From the NCBI RefSeq assembly GCF_003201975.1, contig NZ_QJJQ01000004.1, positions 1 through 64,000 of the forward strand: DNA of 64,000 nucleotides, in the 5' to 3' direction. Shown here piece by piece: positions 54,604 through 63,213 of the stretch. A model generated the notes under the pieces. It did not search any database. It saw only the letters and a program-made list of their open reading frames with translations, and was not told the DNA's origin. Numbering within the stretch: position 1 is the stretch's first letter; each line of letters starts with the position of its first letter. The translations under genes were made by a program, and so were the position numbers. This DNA is from Pseudogracilibacillus auburnensis. Its GTDB lineage: Bacteria; Bacillota; Bacilli; Bacillales; Amphibacillaceae.

Positions 54604-54764
54604 ATAAATCCTTTCTTACTGTATAAGTGCAAATTAGGCATTCGCCGTAAAGGCTTGGCAAATAAGTGAATCACTTATTTGCATAAGTGCAATATCACCT
54701 CTTTCAACGCGTTGTCGGCTTGCCAATCAGTGTGTCTACATTAGCGATTGCCAAGTTTTCTAAA
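54604..54764. repeat. Intergenic repeat family, copy A
   Basis: Shares ordered blocks with 63214-63321: ATAAATCCTTTCTTACT, then GGCATTCGC-TAAAGGCTTG, GTGCAA-ATCAC and CAGT/CGGTGTGT. An insertion here contains AATAAGTGAATCACTTATT, itself a palindrome. The remaining gap (54444-54603) holds nothing recognised. Confidence 0.55.
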
Positions 54765-54831
54765 ATAGAATTGAATCGTTTATAATAAAATATAGACATA
54801 ATTTATACGAGAACAGGAGAATTTGATCAAA

Positions 54832-56100
54832 ATGTGGCGCTATATCAGTTTACAAATAGCATTCATCGCTTTTGCAACTGCCCTAGCCGGTGAATTAAGC
54901 ATTGCACCGTTTGGCTGGGAATTTCGTTTCGGACTAGGGAGCAGTATGTTCTTGTTCTTATTGCTTCTCTACCGCCAGGTGCCTTATATAAAAACAGGTA
55001 TCATTACAGGTGTTGTGGTGGTGATGTTTCGAACCCTTCTTAATATGATACCCTCCTTAGAGATATCTGAGTTTATATCTACTTTAATGATACATTTACC
55101 AGCGGGGGCATATTATATTGCTTTTGCATTTGGGATGAGTAAAATAAGTGAAAAAATGTTTCAAAAAAATTTAACTTATTTTGGTGCCATTGTAGTTTGT
55201 ATCGATGTAGGAGCAAATGTGGTAGAAATCTTCATTAGATATCTGCTGACTAACAATATTCCTATATTTTCTACGGATATCTTTCTGACAGTTGTTGTTG
55301 CTATTATCCGAGTTTATTTTTTGATCGGCTTATATGCGAATATAAGACTATCCCGATTAAAAGAGTTGCATAAAGAACAAGAGAGCCGATTAGATCAGAT
55401 GCTCACTTTCGGATCAAATTTATATAACGAAAACTTTTATTTAAGTAAAATGATGAATACAATTGAACAAATTACTGCCTCAAGCTACCATTTATATCGT
55501 AAATTAAAAGATGATCGCTCAGATTACGATACACAAGCGCTGGAGATAGCTCAGCAGGTACATGAAATAAAAAAAGATACTCAACGGATCCGAGCTGGAT
55601 TAAATGAATTATATGATTCCAAAACTGTTCGTGAAATGGACTTAACAAGTATTTTACGTCACGTCATTCGAGGAAATAGTAGCTATAGTGAGTGGTTAAA
55701 AAAAGATATCACTATTAAAAAGGAACAATTGACCAAATTTAAGACGAGTCATTATTACCCGATCATTTCAATTTTAAATAACTTAACTGCAAACGCAGTA
55801 GAGGCAATTGATCAAAAGGGAACGATCACAATCAAAGTGGTAGAAGAAGATCATTTTATTTATTTCACTGTTAGAGATAATGGAAAAGGCATAAAGGAAA
55901 AAGATATTCCCCTTATATTTGAACCTGGGTTTACTACAAAGTATTCAGATATGGGAACGGCAGCTACAGGTATCGGACTTTCTCATGTGAAAAATATCTG
56001 CAACTTTTTCAGCGGTGAAATAACAATAGATATCAATCAAGAAGAAACATTAATCACTATTATGCTGCCAACACATTTGGTTAAAAAAGAGGAGTTGTAA
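54832..56100 (+). CDS. glnK: Two-component sensor histidine kinase, GlnK-like
   Basis: A 422-aa kinase. The first ~180 residues hold about six membrane helices. The dimerisation/phospho-acceptor helix contains VHEIKKDTQRIRAGL and the ATPase domain has ILNNLTANAVEAID (N box), VRDNGKGI (G1) and GIGLSHVKNICNFF (G2). It overlaps nothing but ends 1 bp before the response regulator. Pairing with a YcbB-domain regulator points to the GlnK (YcbA) family that senses glutamine. TTG at 54823 is an alternative start, but it is very close to AGGAGA. Confidence 0.85.
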   Translation: MWRYISLQIAFIAFATALAGELSIAPFGWEFRFGLGSSMFLFLLLLYRQVPYIKTGIITGVVVVMFRTLLNMIPSLEISEFISTLMIHLPAGAYYIAFAFGMSKISEKMFQKNLTYFGAIVVCIDVGANVVEIFIRYLLTNNIPIFSTDIFLTVVVAIIRVYFLIGLYANIRLSRLKELHKEQESRLDQMLTFGSNLYNENFYLSKMMNTIEQITASSYHLYRKLKDDRSDYDTQALEIAQQVHEIKKDTQRIRAGLNELYDSKTVREMDLTSILRHVIRGNSSYSEWLKKDITIKKEQLTKFKTSHYYPIISILNNLTANAVEAIDQKGTITIKVVEEDHFIYFTVRDNGKGIKEKDIPLIFEPGFTTKYSDMGTAATGIGLSHVKNICNFFSGEITIDINQEETLITIMLPTHLVKKEEL

Positions 56101-56101
56101 A

Positions 56102-57022
56102 ATGGTTGGTTTTGGTATTATCGATGATGATCCTGTATGTCGCAGGATGTTAGAAAGTATTATTGAAGAAAATAATTTAGGAAAAATCCTCACGAGCAGT
56201 CCAGGGGGAGATGATGCAATGGAAGATATTATGGAAACAAATCCCCAAGTTGTTTTAATCGATTTATTAATGCCTGGAATGGATGGAATTACTATCATAA
56301 TGGAATTACAAAAAGCTGGTTATGGTGGGAACTTTATCATGATCTCTCAAATTGATAATAAAGAAATGGTTGCAGAAGCCTATAAAAATGGCATTGAGTT
56401 TTTTATCCATAAACCGATTAACCGTGCTGAAGTGACGGCTGTAATCGAAAACGTGAAAGCAAAATTAAAGTTAAATCAGTCTCTATATACGATCAAAAAA
56501 TCATTATCACAATTAGAAATTACGCCAGCTTCTGTCTTAAAGGAGACGGATCCCCTCACTGACTCCTCCGATCGAATTGTACAACATATTTTAATGTCAA
56601 TCGGATTAATCGGAGAGAGGGGAAGTAATGATATTTTAACAGCCATGGAGATTCTAATTGATAAAAATTATTCGATTAATAATTTTCCACCTTTAAAAGA
56701 ACTATATGAAAAGATTGCAATTCATTATAATAGATTCATCGATGAAGAAGAACTGAAGCGAGAAATAAGAGCAATTGAACAACGAATTCGACGTTCGGTG
56801 ATGCTGGCGTTAACTAATTTAGCTTCGATTGGGCTAACTGATTACACAAATCCGAAGTTTGAGCATTATGCTTCTCTGCTATTTGATTTCCAAGATGTCC
56901 GTTTAAAAATGAATGAGTTGAAAAATGAGGACTCTAAAGTAAGTGGGGTAAAAATTAATGTTAAAAAATTTTTGCAAGTGATTTATGTAGAAACATTAGA
57001 CAAGTTACATGCAGGTGAATAA
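56102..57022 (+). CDS. glnL: Response regulator GlnL-like (receiver plus YcbB domain)
   Basis: A 306-aa regulator. The receiver (residues 1-120) has IIDDD, phospho-acceptor D in VVLIDLLMPGMDG and lysine in FFIHKP. The C-terminal ~180 residues match the YcbB/GlnL DNA-binding domain (ERGSNDILTAMEILIDKNYS, IEQRIRRSVMLALTNLASIG). In B. subtilis GlnL activates glutaminase and glutamine uptake genes. The likely target here is the GltP-family gene upstream (inference). Confidence 0.87.
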   Translation: MVGFGIIDDDPVCRRMLESIIEENNLGKILTSSPGGDDAMEDIMETNPQVVLIDLLMPGMDGITIIMELQKAGYGGNFIMISQIDNKEMVAEAYKNGIEFFIHKPINRAEVTAVIENVKAKLKLNQSLYTIKKSLSQLEITPASVLKETDPLTDSSDRIVQHILMSIGLIGERGSNDILTAMEILIDKNYSINNFPPLKELYEKIAIHYNRFIDEEELKREIRAIEQRIRRSVMLALTNLASIGLTDYTNPKFEHYASLLFDFQDVRLKMNELKNEDSKVSGVKINVKKFLQVIYVETLDKLHAGE

Positions 57023-57042
57023 TCTACAAGGTATATGTTATC

Positions 57043-57104
57043 TAACATTAACAACTATGTATATTCATCAGGTAACTACATTATATACATAGTTGTTAAT
57101 GTTG
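57043..57104. repeat. Long near-perfect inverted repeat
   Basis: Arms 57043-57064 and 57083-57104 pair at 21 of 22 positions (TAACATTAACAACTATGTAT with its complement), around an 18-nt loop. There is no T run, so it is not a classical terminator; a MITE or RNA-stabilising role is possible. Confidence 0.6.
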
Positions 57105-57211
57105 TTAGACCTTAAGGGAAGCCAAATGTAGAAGAACACTAACGTGTATCCCAAGCGGTCATTCTATCTGCATCCGTGTTATTGTATTCTAAGCATATTT
57201 ACACCCTAAAG

Positions 57212-57248
57212 AAATCGATCCCCTTTTGCATGAAGGAATCGATTTTTT
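57212..57248. terminator. Terminator after the glnKL unit
   Basis: AAATCGAT (57212-57219) pairs with ATCGATTT (57238-57245), with GG/CC inside, followed by a T run. It may act for both glnL and the convergent hydrolase gene. Confidence 0.7.
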
Positions 57249-57343
57249 AAATGGTGCTTGATAGGACGCTCATATAAGGTCTACGCAATACTTTCTATAG
57301 TGAAAGTCTGCCAATCGCGAGAGAATCTAGTTTAGGAGATTTC

Positions 57344-58348
57344 CTATCTAGTTTTCTCTTTTTTTATAGTTTCAATCATGTGGAGGGTTTCCTCAACAAT
57401 CAGCTCCGGACGATCAAACATAACACTATGGCTACTATTTTCAGCTATTACATGACGATCGGCAGGAAAGGATAGCTGATGATCGTGCCATCCTTGTTGT
57501 AATAGGTGTTCATCTTCCTCAGAAAATCCGAGTTCAACGGCGTTCATATGATGGGTGTCCGGTGTAATAACGGTGATCCGTATATCTTCGGGAAGCGGTG
57601 AAAGCTCACGTTCAAAGTTACCCATGTTGTTAACTTCTTCAGTTATGATATCAAAAAAGTGTCTATCCCATAAAACATTCATATAGACATCGATGTCAAA
57701 CTGTTCAGGAAGGTGATCAGGGGCAAATATGTTATTTAATAACCGAAGTGCCCCAATGCGTGCAAGAAAGCTATTCGACCCTTGCGTTTCGGTTTCAAGC
57801 ATGGCCTCCGTATATTCTGGATATTGCTTGGAGAAACCCTCGTGTCGGGCATCGACTAGGATAAGCCCTATGACATCTTTAGGATAGCGTTCCATATACA
57901 TACGAGAATAAATTCCTCCAGATGAGTGTGCAACGAGAATAATCGGAGTATCGACACCTGCCTCTCCGAGAAGCGTATGCAAGTCGGAGGTGAGTTGTTC
58001 TGAACTTAACGGCTCTGAAGAGGGGTCACTCCAACCGTATCCAGCTCGATCATAGGTGACGATTTGTGTGTCTTTGGCTAACTGTTTCTGAACAATTTGC
58101 CAATCCTCTGACCAACTACCAGTTCCAGCTTCTATAACGACAGTAGGTGTTTTATCAGACTTTTCACCTTGTATGTTGGCATGAAGGAAACGACCACCAA
58201 TATCAAATCGTTCGCCTGATGGTGGATAGTCTTGCACGATATTTTTAAGTGTGTACTTTTCGTATAATGTACCAATGATAATAAGCAAAGTACATAGTAA
58301 CAGTAAAAAAGAAACGGAAACGATAGCTACTTTCTTTATCCTTTTCAT
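57344..58348 (-). CDS. Alpha/beta hydrolase, membrane-anchored
   Basis: A 334-aa alpha/beta hydrolase with an N-terminal membrane anchor (VAIVSVSFLLLLCTLLIIIG). Nucleophile elbow is VAHSSGGIYSRMY, the oxyanion region IEAGTGSWSEDW, and the catalytic histidine ENSSHSVMFDRP. Substrate unknown. Its start overlaps the upstream gene by 4 bp (ATGA), so it is translated with the SdpI-like protein. It is the last gene of a minus-strand operon. Confidence 0.83.
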   Translation of the reverse strand: MKRIKKVAIVSVSFLLLLCTLLIIIGTLYEKYTLKNIVQDYPPSGERFDIGGRFLHANIQGEKSDKTPTVVIEAGTGSWSEDWQIVQKQLAKDTQIVTYDRAGYGWSDPSSEPLSSEQLTSDLHTLLGEAGVDTPIILVAHSSGGIYSRMYMERYPKDVIGLILVDARHEGFSKQYPEYTEAMLETETQGSNSFLARIGALRLLNNIFAPDHLPEQFDIDVYMNVLWDRHFFDIITEEVNNMGNFERELSPLPEDIRITVITPDTHHMNAVELGFSEEDEHLLQQGWHDHQLSFPADRHVIAENSSHSVMFDRPELIVEETLHMIETIKKEKTR

Positions 58349-58887
58349 AAAGCTTTCACCCCTTTGGAAAAGCTAATCATTAGTGATATGATCATGGTAC
58401 CGAGTATGATGAAGAAGATTGTCATCATCTCCGGAAAGAATATAGTGAGTAACATAACGGCGCCGCAGATGACGAGGATCCTTGAAAATGGACGGATGCA
58501 TTGATTCCAGATGCGATTGGTAGCTGAAATATCTGGCAATTTGAAACGTTGCAACGTGTTACCGGTGACAATTAAAGTGGTACCAACGCAAAGTGGCACG
58601 ATAATGAGCAAATCGAAATTGTATCCAGATTCATAGGCGATTACTGCAACGTGAACGACAAGAACAATCAACAGAAGCGTAATAAAGATGGTAAAGATAC
58701 CATTTTTGTAACGCTTAAAATAGGGTTTCAGGCTTTGCAGACGCGGAAGAATGATAGCGTTAGCGATAATGAGAAGCATCGAAAACGGGTGTAGAAATGC
58801 AGTAATGAAGTCCGCTGTAGCCGCATAGTAAAAGACCCCTGACAGAATAGCAATAATGAATAATAACCACATAAAAAATAATTGCAT
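58345..58887 (-). CDS. SdpI-like multi-pass membrane protein
   Basis: A 180-aa protein with about five or six membrane helices. The segment GNTLQRFKLPDISATNRIWN resembles the signature region of SdpI/YhfL-type proteins. It is directly preceded by an SdpR-like ArsR repressor, the B. subtilis sdpRI arrangement in which SdpI gives immunity to the SdpC toxin and titrates SdpR. No toxin gene is nearby. The identification rests on gene order plus weak similarity. Confidence 0.62.
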   Translation of the reverse strand: MQLFFMWLLFIIAILSGVFYYAATADFITAFLHPFSMLLIIANAIILPRLQSLKPYFKRYKNGIFTIFITLLLIVLVVHVAVIAYESGYNFDLLIIVPLCVGTTLIVTGNTLQRFKLPDISATNRIWNQCIRPFSRILVICGAVMLLTIFFPEMMTIFFIILGTMIISLMISFSKGVKAL

Positions 58888-59156
58888 TATGATTCCTCCT
58901 TATTAAATCTGAGTAGCCATTTTAAAACGTCTTGAAATACTGTCGTATTGAGAGAGTAAATGACGTATTGACCACGTTTTTCTGCATAGACGAGCTTGGC
59001 ATTTTTAAGCACGGTAAGGTGCTGAGAAATACCAGCCTTACTCATCTTAAAATGCTCAGCGATTTCCCCGGCAGTCAGATCTCCATCAAGAAGAATGTCT
59101 AATATCTTTCTACGATTTTCATCAGACAAAGCTTTATATACGTTGTTGTTGAGCAA
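58887..59156 (-). CDS. ArsR-family repressor, SdpR-like
   Basis: An 89-aa winged-helix repressor: ALSDENRRKILDILLDGDLT then AGEIAEHFKMSKAGISQHLTV (recognition helix) and EKRGQYVIYSLN (beta wing). No metal-binding cysteine motif is present, as in SdpR. TTG start, 6 nt after AGGTGG. It overlaps the next gene by one base. A three-half-site operator lies 21-48 bp upstream, so autorepression of the operon is likely. Confidence 0.82.
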   Translation of the reverse strand: MLNNNVYKALSDENRRKILDILLDGDLTAGEIAEHFKMSKAGISQHLTVLKNAKLVYAEKRGQYVIYSLNTTVFQDVLKWLLRFNKEES

Positions 59157-59176
59157 GGATCACCACCTGCCTATCT

Positions 59177-59204
59177 ATTTAAGTATTTAAGTGATTACTT
59201 AAAT
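59177..59204. promoter_or_regulatory. Operator for the ArsR/SdpR-like repressor
   Basis: ATTTAAGT at 59177-59184 and 59185-59192, then GATT and the inverted half ACTTAAAT at 59197-59204: a perfect 8-4-8 palindrome plus one tandem half-site, 21 bp upstream of the repressor start. The rest of the gap to 59535 holds no recognised gene. Confidence 0.7.
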
Positions 59205-59535
59205 GTAACCATATAATTTAAAAAAGATCAAGTGCTAAGATGTTTTTCGATCAGGTTATTCATATCACACAAACTAATATGAAGGGTCTTAACATACTTT
59301 CATGCAAAACAACAAAATAATAAGTATTTTTGCTGCTCAAAAAAAGCGATTCCCCTTTGAAAATTTAAGAAAATAAGAATTAAATAGGGACTTTATGTGA
59401 TCATAACTAATTTTTTAAGAAAGTTATCCTATTAGTTGCTTAGCATCAATGTTTGGGATATATTAGCAATAATTACCTCTTCTATAAATGTTGTAAAATA
59501 GCAGGGAAGCTAAATTAATAAAGGGGGAAAGATAA

Positions 59536-59844
59536 GTGTCTTCATCACGAATTTTAAAATGGATTTCAGGTGGATTGGAACTTTTTTTAGCGATACCACT
59601 CTTAGGAGCTTCAATTATAATAGGGAATTATTATCTTCCACTTATTGGCATGTTAGGATTACATATTGCTTCATTGGTTATTGCTTCAAGCTCAAATACT
59701 TCTACGGTCGGGAATATATTGGGTATTGTTACTTCTTGTTTAGCATGGATCCCTCTCCTTGGATGGCTCCTACATCTAATTACGGGTATTATACTAGTTG
59801 TAGATGCTTCCAAAAATGATCCTGTGATTAAGGTAGATCAGTGA
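59536..59844 (+). CDS. Small integral membrane protein, unknown function
   Basis: A 102-aa protein with three or four predicted helices (GLELFLAIPLLGASIIIGNYY, LPLIGMLGLHIASLVIA, LGIVTSCLAWIPLLGWLLHL) and a short hydrophilic C-terminus. GTG start behind AAAGGGGGAAAG. I do not recognise a named family. Possibly a small Bacillus membrane protein of the YhjA/YxzI kind, but this is a guess. Monocistronic. Confidence 0.65.
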   Translation: MSSSRILKWISGGLELFLAIPLLGASIIIGNYYLPLIGMLGLHIASLVIASSSNTSTVGNILGIVTSCLAWIPLLGWLLHLITGIILVVDASKNDPVIKVDQ

Positions 59845-59980
59845 ATGAAGCTGGTCTATTTTTTTATTTCTAAGTGAAACAGTTAGAAGCATAGTAACTA
59901 TAGATAAATTAATTCTCGAACAATAATCTTTATATAAAATTGAGACGTTTTGATATAATACATTCGGAGGTGCAACGTAA

Positions 59981-60304
59981 ATGAATGAACTACAATTTTA
60001 TATTCGCCATCAAACGAATTTTTTGCAAGATAAATTTATTCTCGTTTTTAAAAGTGAAGAAGCGAAAGATTTTTTTCAACAAGCTTTAAAAGGGAGTCAT
60101 TTTGAAAAAGTAACAAGTGAAGTCGCTGAACATGCAGCACGGATAGGAATCAATGGAAAAATAATTCCTTATGGCTATACGAAAAAATTAACGGAAGAAG
60201 AAATGAATCAATTAAGTACAGCAAACTGGCAAATAACTGCCTCATTACTAGCTGAAGGAAATGAACGATTATTTCAGGAAGCGATAGAAAAAGATAAAGA
60301 ATGA
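59981..60304 (+). CDS. Conserved hypothetical protein
   Basis: A 107-aa soluble protein with a good GGAGGTG ribosome-binding site. It begins MNELQFYIRHQTNFLQDKFI and has no membrane segment or known motif. A terminator follows 20 bp after the stop. It is bracketed by its own control signals, so it is likely a real single gene. Confidence 0.62.
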   Translation: MNELQFYIRHQTNFLQDKFILVFKSEEAKDFFQQALKGSHFEKVTSEVAEHAARIGINGKIIPYGYTKKLTEEEMNQLSTANWQITASLLAEGNERLFQEAIEKDKE

Positions 60305-60324
60305 ATAGGAAATAACGTTAAAAC

Positions 60325-60350
60325 AAAGCATCCTCTAATGGGTGCTTTTT
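60325..60350 (+). terminator. Rho-independent terminator
   Basis: AAAGCATCC / GGTGCTTT around a short loop, with a TTTT run. Confidence 0.75.
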
Positions 60351-60470
60351 ATGTTGAAAAATAATTAGGTGTTTACAAATGAAATAAATGGTAATATAAT
60401 AAATATTAATGATCTATATTTACAGATTGAACTAACTAATTAGATTGATTTTAAAAAAAGGAGAAGAAAA

Positions 60471-60992
60471 ATGACAGAAAAAAGAAAGAAACCATTACCT
60501 ATTTCAGTAGAACAGTCAAAATTACTAGGAAATACGTTAAGGGTAAAAATTATCGGGGTCCTACTTGAAAAACCAAAGACCGCTAAACAAGTTGCAACAC
60601 AGATTGGTGAAACACCCGGAAATGTCCATTACCATATTCAAAAATTGCATAAAGGAAAGTTAATTGATTTAGTGGAAGAAAAAAGAGTGGGTGGTGTCAT
60701 TGAAAAGTATTATGAAGCAAATGCAAGTTCTTTTGAAAGTAACGAACCCGTCTATCCCGAATTAAGTCCGAATTTTCCTGCCTCCTTTAAATCGAGTATA
60801 AACGCTGCATTGCAATTAAAAGAAAATGACAAAGAGCAACTATTAGAAGAAGTAAGTGAATTGCTCAAGAAATGGGTGATCAAATCATCGTCTGCTGACT
60901 ATATCGATCAAGAGGAGTTCGTCATAGACTTTACGTTAGTTTCAAGAAAAGAGAAGACCGAGGATATAAAGAAAAATAACATTAAAAAGTGA
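60471..60992 (+). CDS. Winged-helix transcriptional regulator (ArsR/HTH_20 type)
   Basis: A 173-aa regulator: LLGNTLRVKIIGVLLEKPKT then AKQVATQIGETPGNVHYHIQ with a KLHKGKLI recognition region, and a wing EEKRVGGVIEKYY. The C-terminal ~90 residues are acidic and helical, of unknown ligand. It lies 10 bp before an MFS transporter in the same direction, so it probably controls that operon. Strong GGAGAAG site. Confidence 0.8.
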   Translation: MTEKRKKPLPISVEQSKLLGNTLRVKIIGVLLEKPKTAKQVATQIGETPGNVHYHIQKLHKGKLIDLVEEKRVGGVIEKYYEANASSFESNEPVYPELSPNFPASFKSSINAALQLKENDKEQLLEEVSELLKKWVIKSSSADYIDQEEFVIDFTLVSRKEKTEDIKKNNIKK

Positions 60993-61002
60993 GTGATAGT
61001 AA

Positions 61003-62298
61003 ATGAACATTTTTAAACACCGAAACTTTAGCTTAATGTTTTTTGGTAGGATTGTGACAAATATAGGTGACAGTCTATATGGTGTTGCCGCGATGTTATT
61101 AATATACCAACTAGGGGGATCAACTTTTTATACCGGGTTGGCTGGTTTTTTATCCATCTTACCTCGTATTGTCGAATTTAGCTCTGGACCACTTATTGAT
61201 CGCATCCCAATTCGTTCTTTACTCGTTAGAACTCAACTTATTCAATCAGGATTATTGCTAATCATTCCACTTGCATTCATGTTTGACATTTTATCTGTCA
61301 TACTCGTACTCATTCTAACTCCCATTATTTCTGTATTTAATGTGGTCATATATCCAGCACAACTCGCCTCACTTCCTAAAATTTTACCCGAAAAAGAGCT
61401 AACGAAAGGAAATTCCCTTTTTACCATTGCATACCAAGGTGTAGATATTTCTTTCAACGGTTTAGCAGGCATCCTATTCGTACTAATCGGACCATTTGCT
61501 CTTTACGCAGTAAATTCCATTGCTTTTTTAATAGGAGCATGCATTTTTTTCTTTATTCGTTTGCCTAAAAACTCGGAAGAAGCAATAGCTAAGGAGAAAG
61601 AATTATTTAATAAGAACATGTTGAGAACAACTGTAAAAAAATATATGAAAGATCTGCAAGAAGGAATAGAGATTATGTTTAAAAGTTTTATCGCTAAATT
61701 ACTTTACGGTGCCATTATTTTGAACCTTGTGAGTGCAGCAACCATTGCGGTATTCCCAGCGTACGGCGAGGTGATTGGTGGAACGAAATATGTTGGCTTT
61801 CTGTTAATGGCTAGCGCTTTAGGGAGCTTGACTGGCGCAGTAATTGCTCCTGCATTAAGATTGGAGCGTTTCCCACTTGGAAAGTTATATGCATTTGGTT
61901 ATTTATTTGCTGGATCCCTTTGGGTAATTGCAGTCATGATGCCGACTGCATGGCTTACATTACTAGTTTACACAATTGCCTGGATTCCCGCTGGTGCATT
62001 AAATGTGATAATTTTTACGATGCTACAAAAAACATCCCCAAAACATTTAATAGGTCGTATCTTTACCGCAGCAACAAGTATTTCAGGTATGGCAGCACCG
62101 ATTGGTTCTTTACTTGGCGGAAGTTTAGGTACGTGGATAGGAAGTGCTCTCGTTGTTACCTTTTCTGGTGTCATTATTCTATGTGTTGCCGTTTGTTGGC
62201 TTGTAAATGCAGAAGTTAGAAATCTTCCTGCAACAAAATGTTTAAACGAGAATAGTTTACTTCATTCAACGATCCAAGTTCAAGGAGCAACTAACTAG
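61003..62298 (+). CDS. MFS transporter
   Basis: A 431-aa major facilitator with about 12 membrane helices: NFSLMFFGRIVTNIGDSLYG at the start and TKGNSLFTIAYQGVDISFNG, typical of the MFS_3/macrolide-efflux-like group. Loop motif RIPIRSLLVRTQLIQSG lies between helices 2 and 3. Co-transcribed with the regulator upstream; substrate unknown, efflux likely. A terminator follows. Confidence 0.85.
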   Translation: MNIFKHRNFSLMFFGRIVTNIGDSLYGVAAMLLIYQLGGSTFYTGLAGFLSILPRIVEFSSGPLIDRIPIRSLLVRTQLIQSGLLLIIPLAFMFDILSVILVLILTPIISVFNVVIYPAQLASLPKILPEKELTKGNSLFTIAYQGVDISFNGLAGILFVLIGPFALYAVNSIAFLIGACIFFFIRLPKNSEEAIAKEKELFNKNMLRTTVKKYMKDLQEGIEIMFKSFIAKLLYGAIILNLVSAATIAVFPAYGEVIGGTKYVGFLLMASALGSLTGAVIAPALRLERFPLGKLYAFGYLFAGSLWVIAVMMPTAWLTLLVYTIAWIPAGALNVIIFTMLQKTSPKHLIGRIFTAATSISGMAAPIGSLLGGSLGTWIGSALVVTFSGVIILCVAVCWLVNAEVRNLPATKCLNENSLLHSTIQVQGATN

Positions 62299-62311
62299 CC
62301 TTTTTTAAGGG

Positions 62312-62342
62312 GGTGCTTTTCGTAAAAGGGAAGTACCTTTTT
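62312..62342 (+). terminator. Terminator after the MFS gene
   Basis: GGTGCTTTTC (62312-62321) pairs with GGGAAGTACC (62328-62337), including G-U pairs, followed by five Ts. Confidence 0.7.
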
Positions 62343-62388
62343 ATCATTTTACCCTTAAATAAAAAAGAAAATAATTTTATAAAAACAC

Positions 62389-62419
62389 TTGAAAGTGACG
62401 TTACGTAATCTTGTATACT
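62389..62419 (+). promoter_or_regulatory. MerR-type promoter with 19-bp spacer
   Basis: TTGAAA (62389-62394), 19 bp, TATACT (62414-62419). The spacer holds a dyad centred on TTACGTAA (62401-62408). An over-long spacer of this kind is the hallmark of promoters activated by MerR-family proteins; it precedes a merR gene, so autoregulation is likely. Confidence 0.72.
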
Positions 62420-62440
62420 AATTTTTGTAGGTGATGAAAA

Positions 62441-63190
62441 ATGATATCGATTAAAGAAGTAACGAAACAAACCGGAATTTCAGTAAGGACTTTGCGCTAT
62501 TACGATGAAATTAATTTGTTACCACCCGCTGGAAAAACGGAAGGTGGACACCGTTTATATGGAGAAAAAGAGTTGAAAAAACTACAAGAAATTCAGTTCT
62601 TAAAAACGTTAGGATTTAATCTAAAAGAAATTAAAGAAATGTTATCCGATGTAAATTGGAATTGGGTACAAGGACTTGAAAATCAATTAAATTATACTTT
62701 GAAGGAAAAGGAAAAAATCCTGGAGATTGAAAGTACATTAAAAGGATTAATTAACGGTTTAACGATTGACGGAACGATTGACTTAATTTATATCCAAAAA
62801 CTGATCCAATTGTATCAACAAGACTCGGAAAAAAGAAACGTATACCGAAAACGTTATTTTCATTCAGATGAAAGAGAGTTACTCGAGCGTCTCCCAAATA
62901 TGAATCAGGATGATCCAGATTCATTGGAATGGGTCGCTTTGCTTGGGCAATTGAAGCAACATATGAATAAAGGAGTAGCAGCTCCTGAAATACAACGTAT
63001 CATACGGCGTATGCATGAAAAAACGTTGGAAACATTCGGCGATAATGATGCTTTTTTTGATAAAATATGGGCTATTCGAAAATCACCAGAAAAATCGCAG
63101 GAAGTAGGTTTTTACCCAATCGAACAAGAAGTACTCGATTTTTTTGAAAAGGCATGGGATGTTTTTCAAAAAAATGAGAATAATGACTAA
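62441..63190 (+). CDS. MerR family transcriptional regulator
   Basis: A 249-aa activator. The N-terminal helix-turn-helix is IKEVTKQTGISVRTLRYYDE with the wing GGHRLYGEKELKKLQEIQFL, followed by a dimerisation coiled coil (~75-120). The C-terminal ~120 residues match TipAS-like effector domains in being helical (HEKTLETFGDNDAFFDKIW). This implies sensing of a drug-like ligand. GTGATGAAAA precedes the ATG at 62441. Its own promoter has a 19-bp spacer. Confidence 0.87.
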   Translation: MISIKEVTKQTGISVRTLRYYDEINLLPPAGKTEGGHRLYGEKELKKLQEIQFLKTLGFNLKEIKEMLSDVNWNWVQGLENQLNYTLKEKEKILEIESTLKGLINGLTIDGTIDLIYIQKLIQLYQQDSEKRNVYRKRYFHSDERELLERLPNMNQDDPDSLEWVALLGQLKQHMNKGVAAPEIQRIIRRMHEKTLETFGDNDAFFDKIWAIRKSPEKSQEVGFYPIEQEVLDFFEKAWDVFQKNENND

Positions 63191-63213
63191 TATTTTCTTA
63201 GTTTTTAAGATAG

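Noticed and set aside
61920-62219. 99-codon alternative frame within the MFS gene
   Set aside because: Fully inside the transporter frame on the same strand; tyrosine/cysteine-rich shadow without a start signal.
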